This document shows positions 63,947 to 64,000 of a stretch of 64,000 bases of DNA, one piece after another. Under the pieces are notes generated by a model. That model searched no databases. It was not told the DNA's origin and worked only from the letters and a program-made list of their open reading frames with translations. The translations under genes and the position numbers were made by a program. The DNA lies in the NCBI GenBank assembly GCA_011390935.1, contig JAABRL010000014.1:1-64000 (forward strand), written 5' to 3'. The DNA comes from Gemmatimonas sp. (GTDB taxonomy: Bacteria; Gemmatimonadota; Gemmatimonadetes; Gemmatimonadales; Gemmatimonadaceae). The stretch's first letter is position 1, and each line of letters starts with the position of its first letter.

Positions 63947-64000
63947 ATGGCGAATCCGTCACTCGAACAGCTCCTGGCCGCGGGCGTCCACTTCGGACAC
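63947..64000 (+). CDS. rpsB: 30S ribosomal protein S2, N-terminal start (partial)
   Basis: Eighteen codons before the window ends: MANPSLEQLLAAGVHFGH. The LLAAGVHFGH string is the standard S2 N-terminus. It follows rplM-rpsI, a frequent order (rplM-rpsI-rpsB-tsf). Too short for the ORF track. Confidence 0.85.
   Translation, partial: MANPSLEQLLAAGVHFGH

Noticed and set aside
1-64000. CRISPR arrays, insertion sequences, prophage or attachment sites
   Set aside because: No evenly spaced direct repeats, transposase, integrase or phage genes were seen.

Overview
The window is high-GC, gene-dense bacterial chromosome, mostly housekeeping genes, and almost all genes lie on the + strand. The gene content suggests a free-living Gram-negative, most likely a member of the Gemmatimonadota. 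Grounds: secreted TonB-type and carboxypeptidase-regulatory/plug proteins, the protein character, and bifunctional 3-hydroxypropionate enzymes. The phylum call is inference, because no rRNA lies in the window. Many genes overlap their neighbour as ATGA, GTGA or TGATG. No insertion sequence, prophage or CRISPR array was seen.

Layout. 1-6.5 kb: end of rsmE, a HIT protein, then rpsU-yqeY-mutS2-dnaG and a zinc-ribbon coiled-coil protein. 6.6-13.8 kb: recJ, rsmD, coaD, pta, a STAS/anti-sigma kinase/PP2C partner-switching module and rsmA. 13.8-16.4 kb: rex (- strand) with a perfect Rex operator, divergent from a DEDDh exonuclease and an MBL hydrolase. 16.4-31.9 kb: infC-rpmI-rplT, pheST, a coiled-coil protein, zapA, rny, folD, xseAB, ispA, dxs, nadK and recN. 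31.9-36.1 kb: an outer-membrane protein, a possible glycosidase, tRNA-Gly, tRNA-Leu and a small orphan protein.

36.3-45.4 kb is the most striking region. Two giant overlapping genes encode trifunctional propionyl-CoA synthase (acyl-CoA synthetase, enoyl-CoA hydratase and enoyl-CoA reductase in one chain) and bifunctional malonyl-CoA reductase (two SDR halves). Together they turn malonyl-CoA into propionyl-CoA through 3-hydroxypropionate, the core of the Chloroflexus 3-hydroxypropionate bicycle. At 57.2-62.2 kb a biotin-dependent carboxylase (carboxyltransferase with the propionyl-type Asp, biotin carboxylase and a separate biotin carrier) could carboxylate the product to methylmalonyl-CoA. 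The rest of the cycle (methylmalonyl-CoA mutase, malyl-CoA lyase and so on) is not in the window, so autotrophy cannot be claimed.

45.5-53.5 kb is a translationally coupled lysine/DAP operon by the succinylase route (dapE-asd-lysC-dapB-dapA-dapD), ending in an aroA-cmk fusion. It is followed by a secreted plug-domain protein (- strand), rpsA with six S1 domains, a secreted TonB-C protein, the carboxylase cluster with an RNA methyltransferase gene inside it, mscL (- strand), rplM-rpsI and the start of rpsB.

Regulatory signals read from sequence: sigma70-like promoters for rpsU, infC, rpsA, rplM and tRNA-Gly; a hairpin plus T-run in the infC leader; alternative hairpins before rpmI; a probable AUC start for infC; the Rex operator; an 8-bp-arm dyad upstream of the propionyl-CoA synthase gene; and a recurring -10-like hexamer 7 nt before start codons without Shine-Dalgarno, suggesting leaderless mRNAs.
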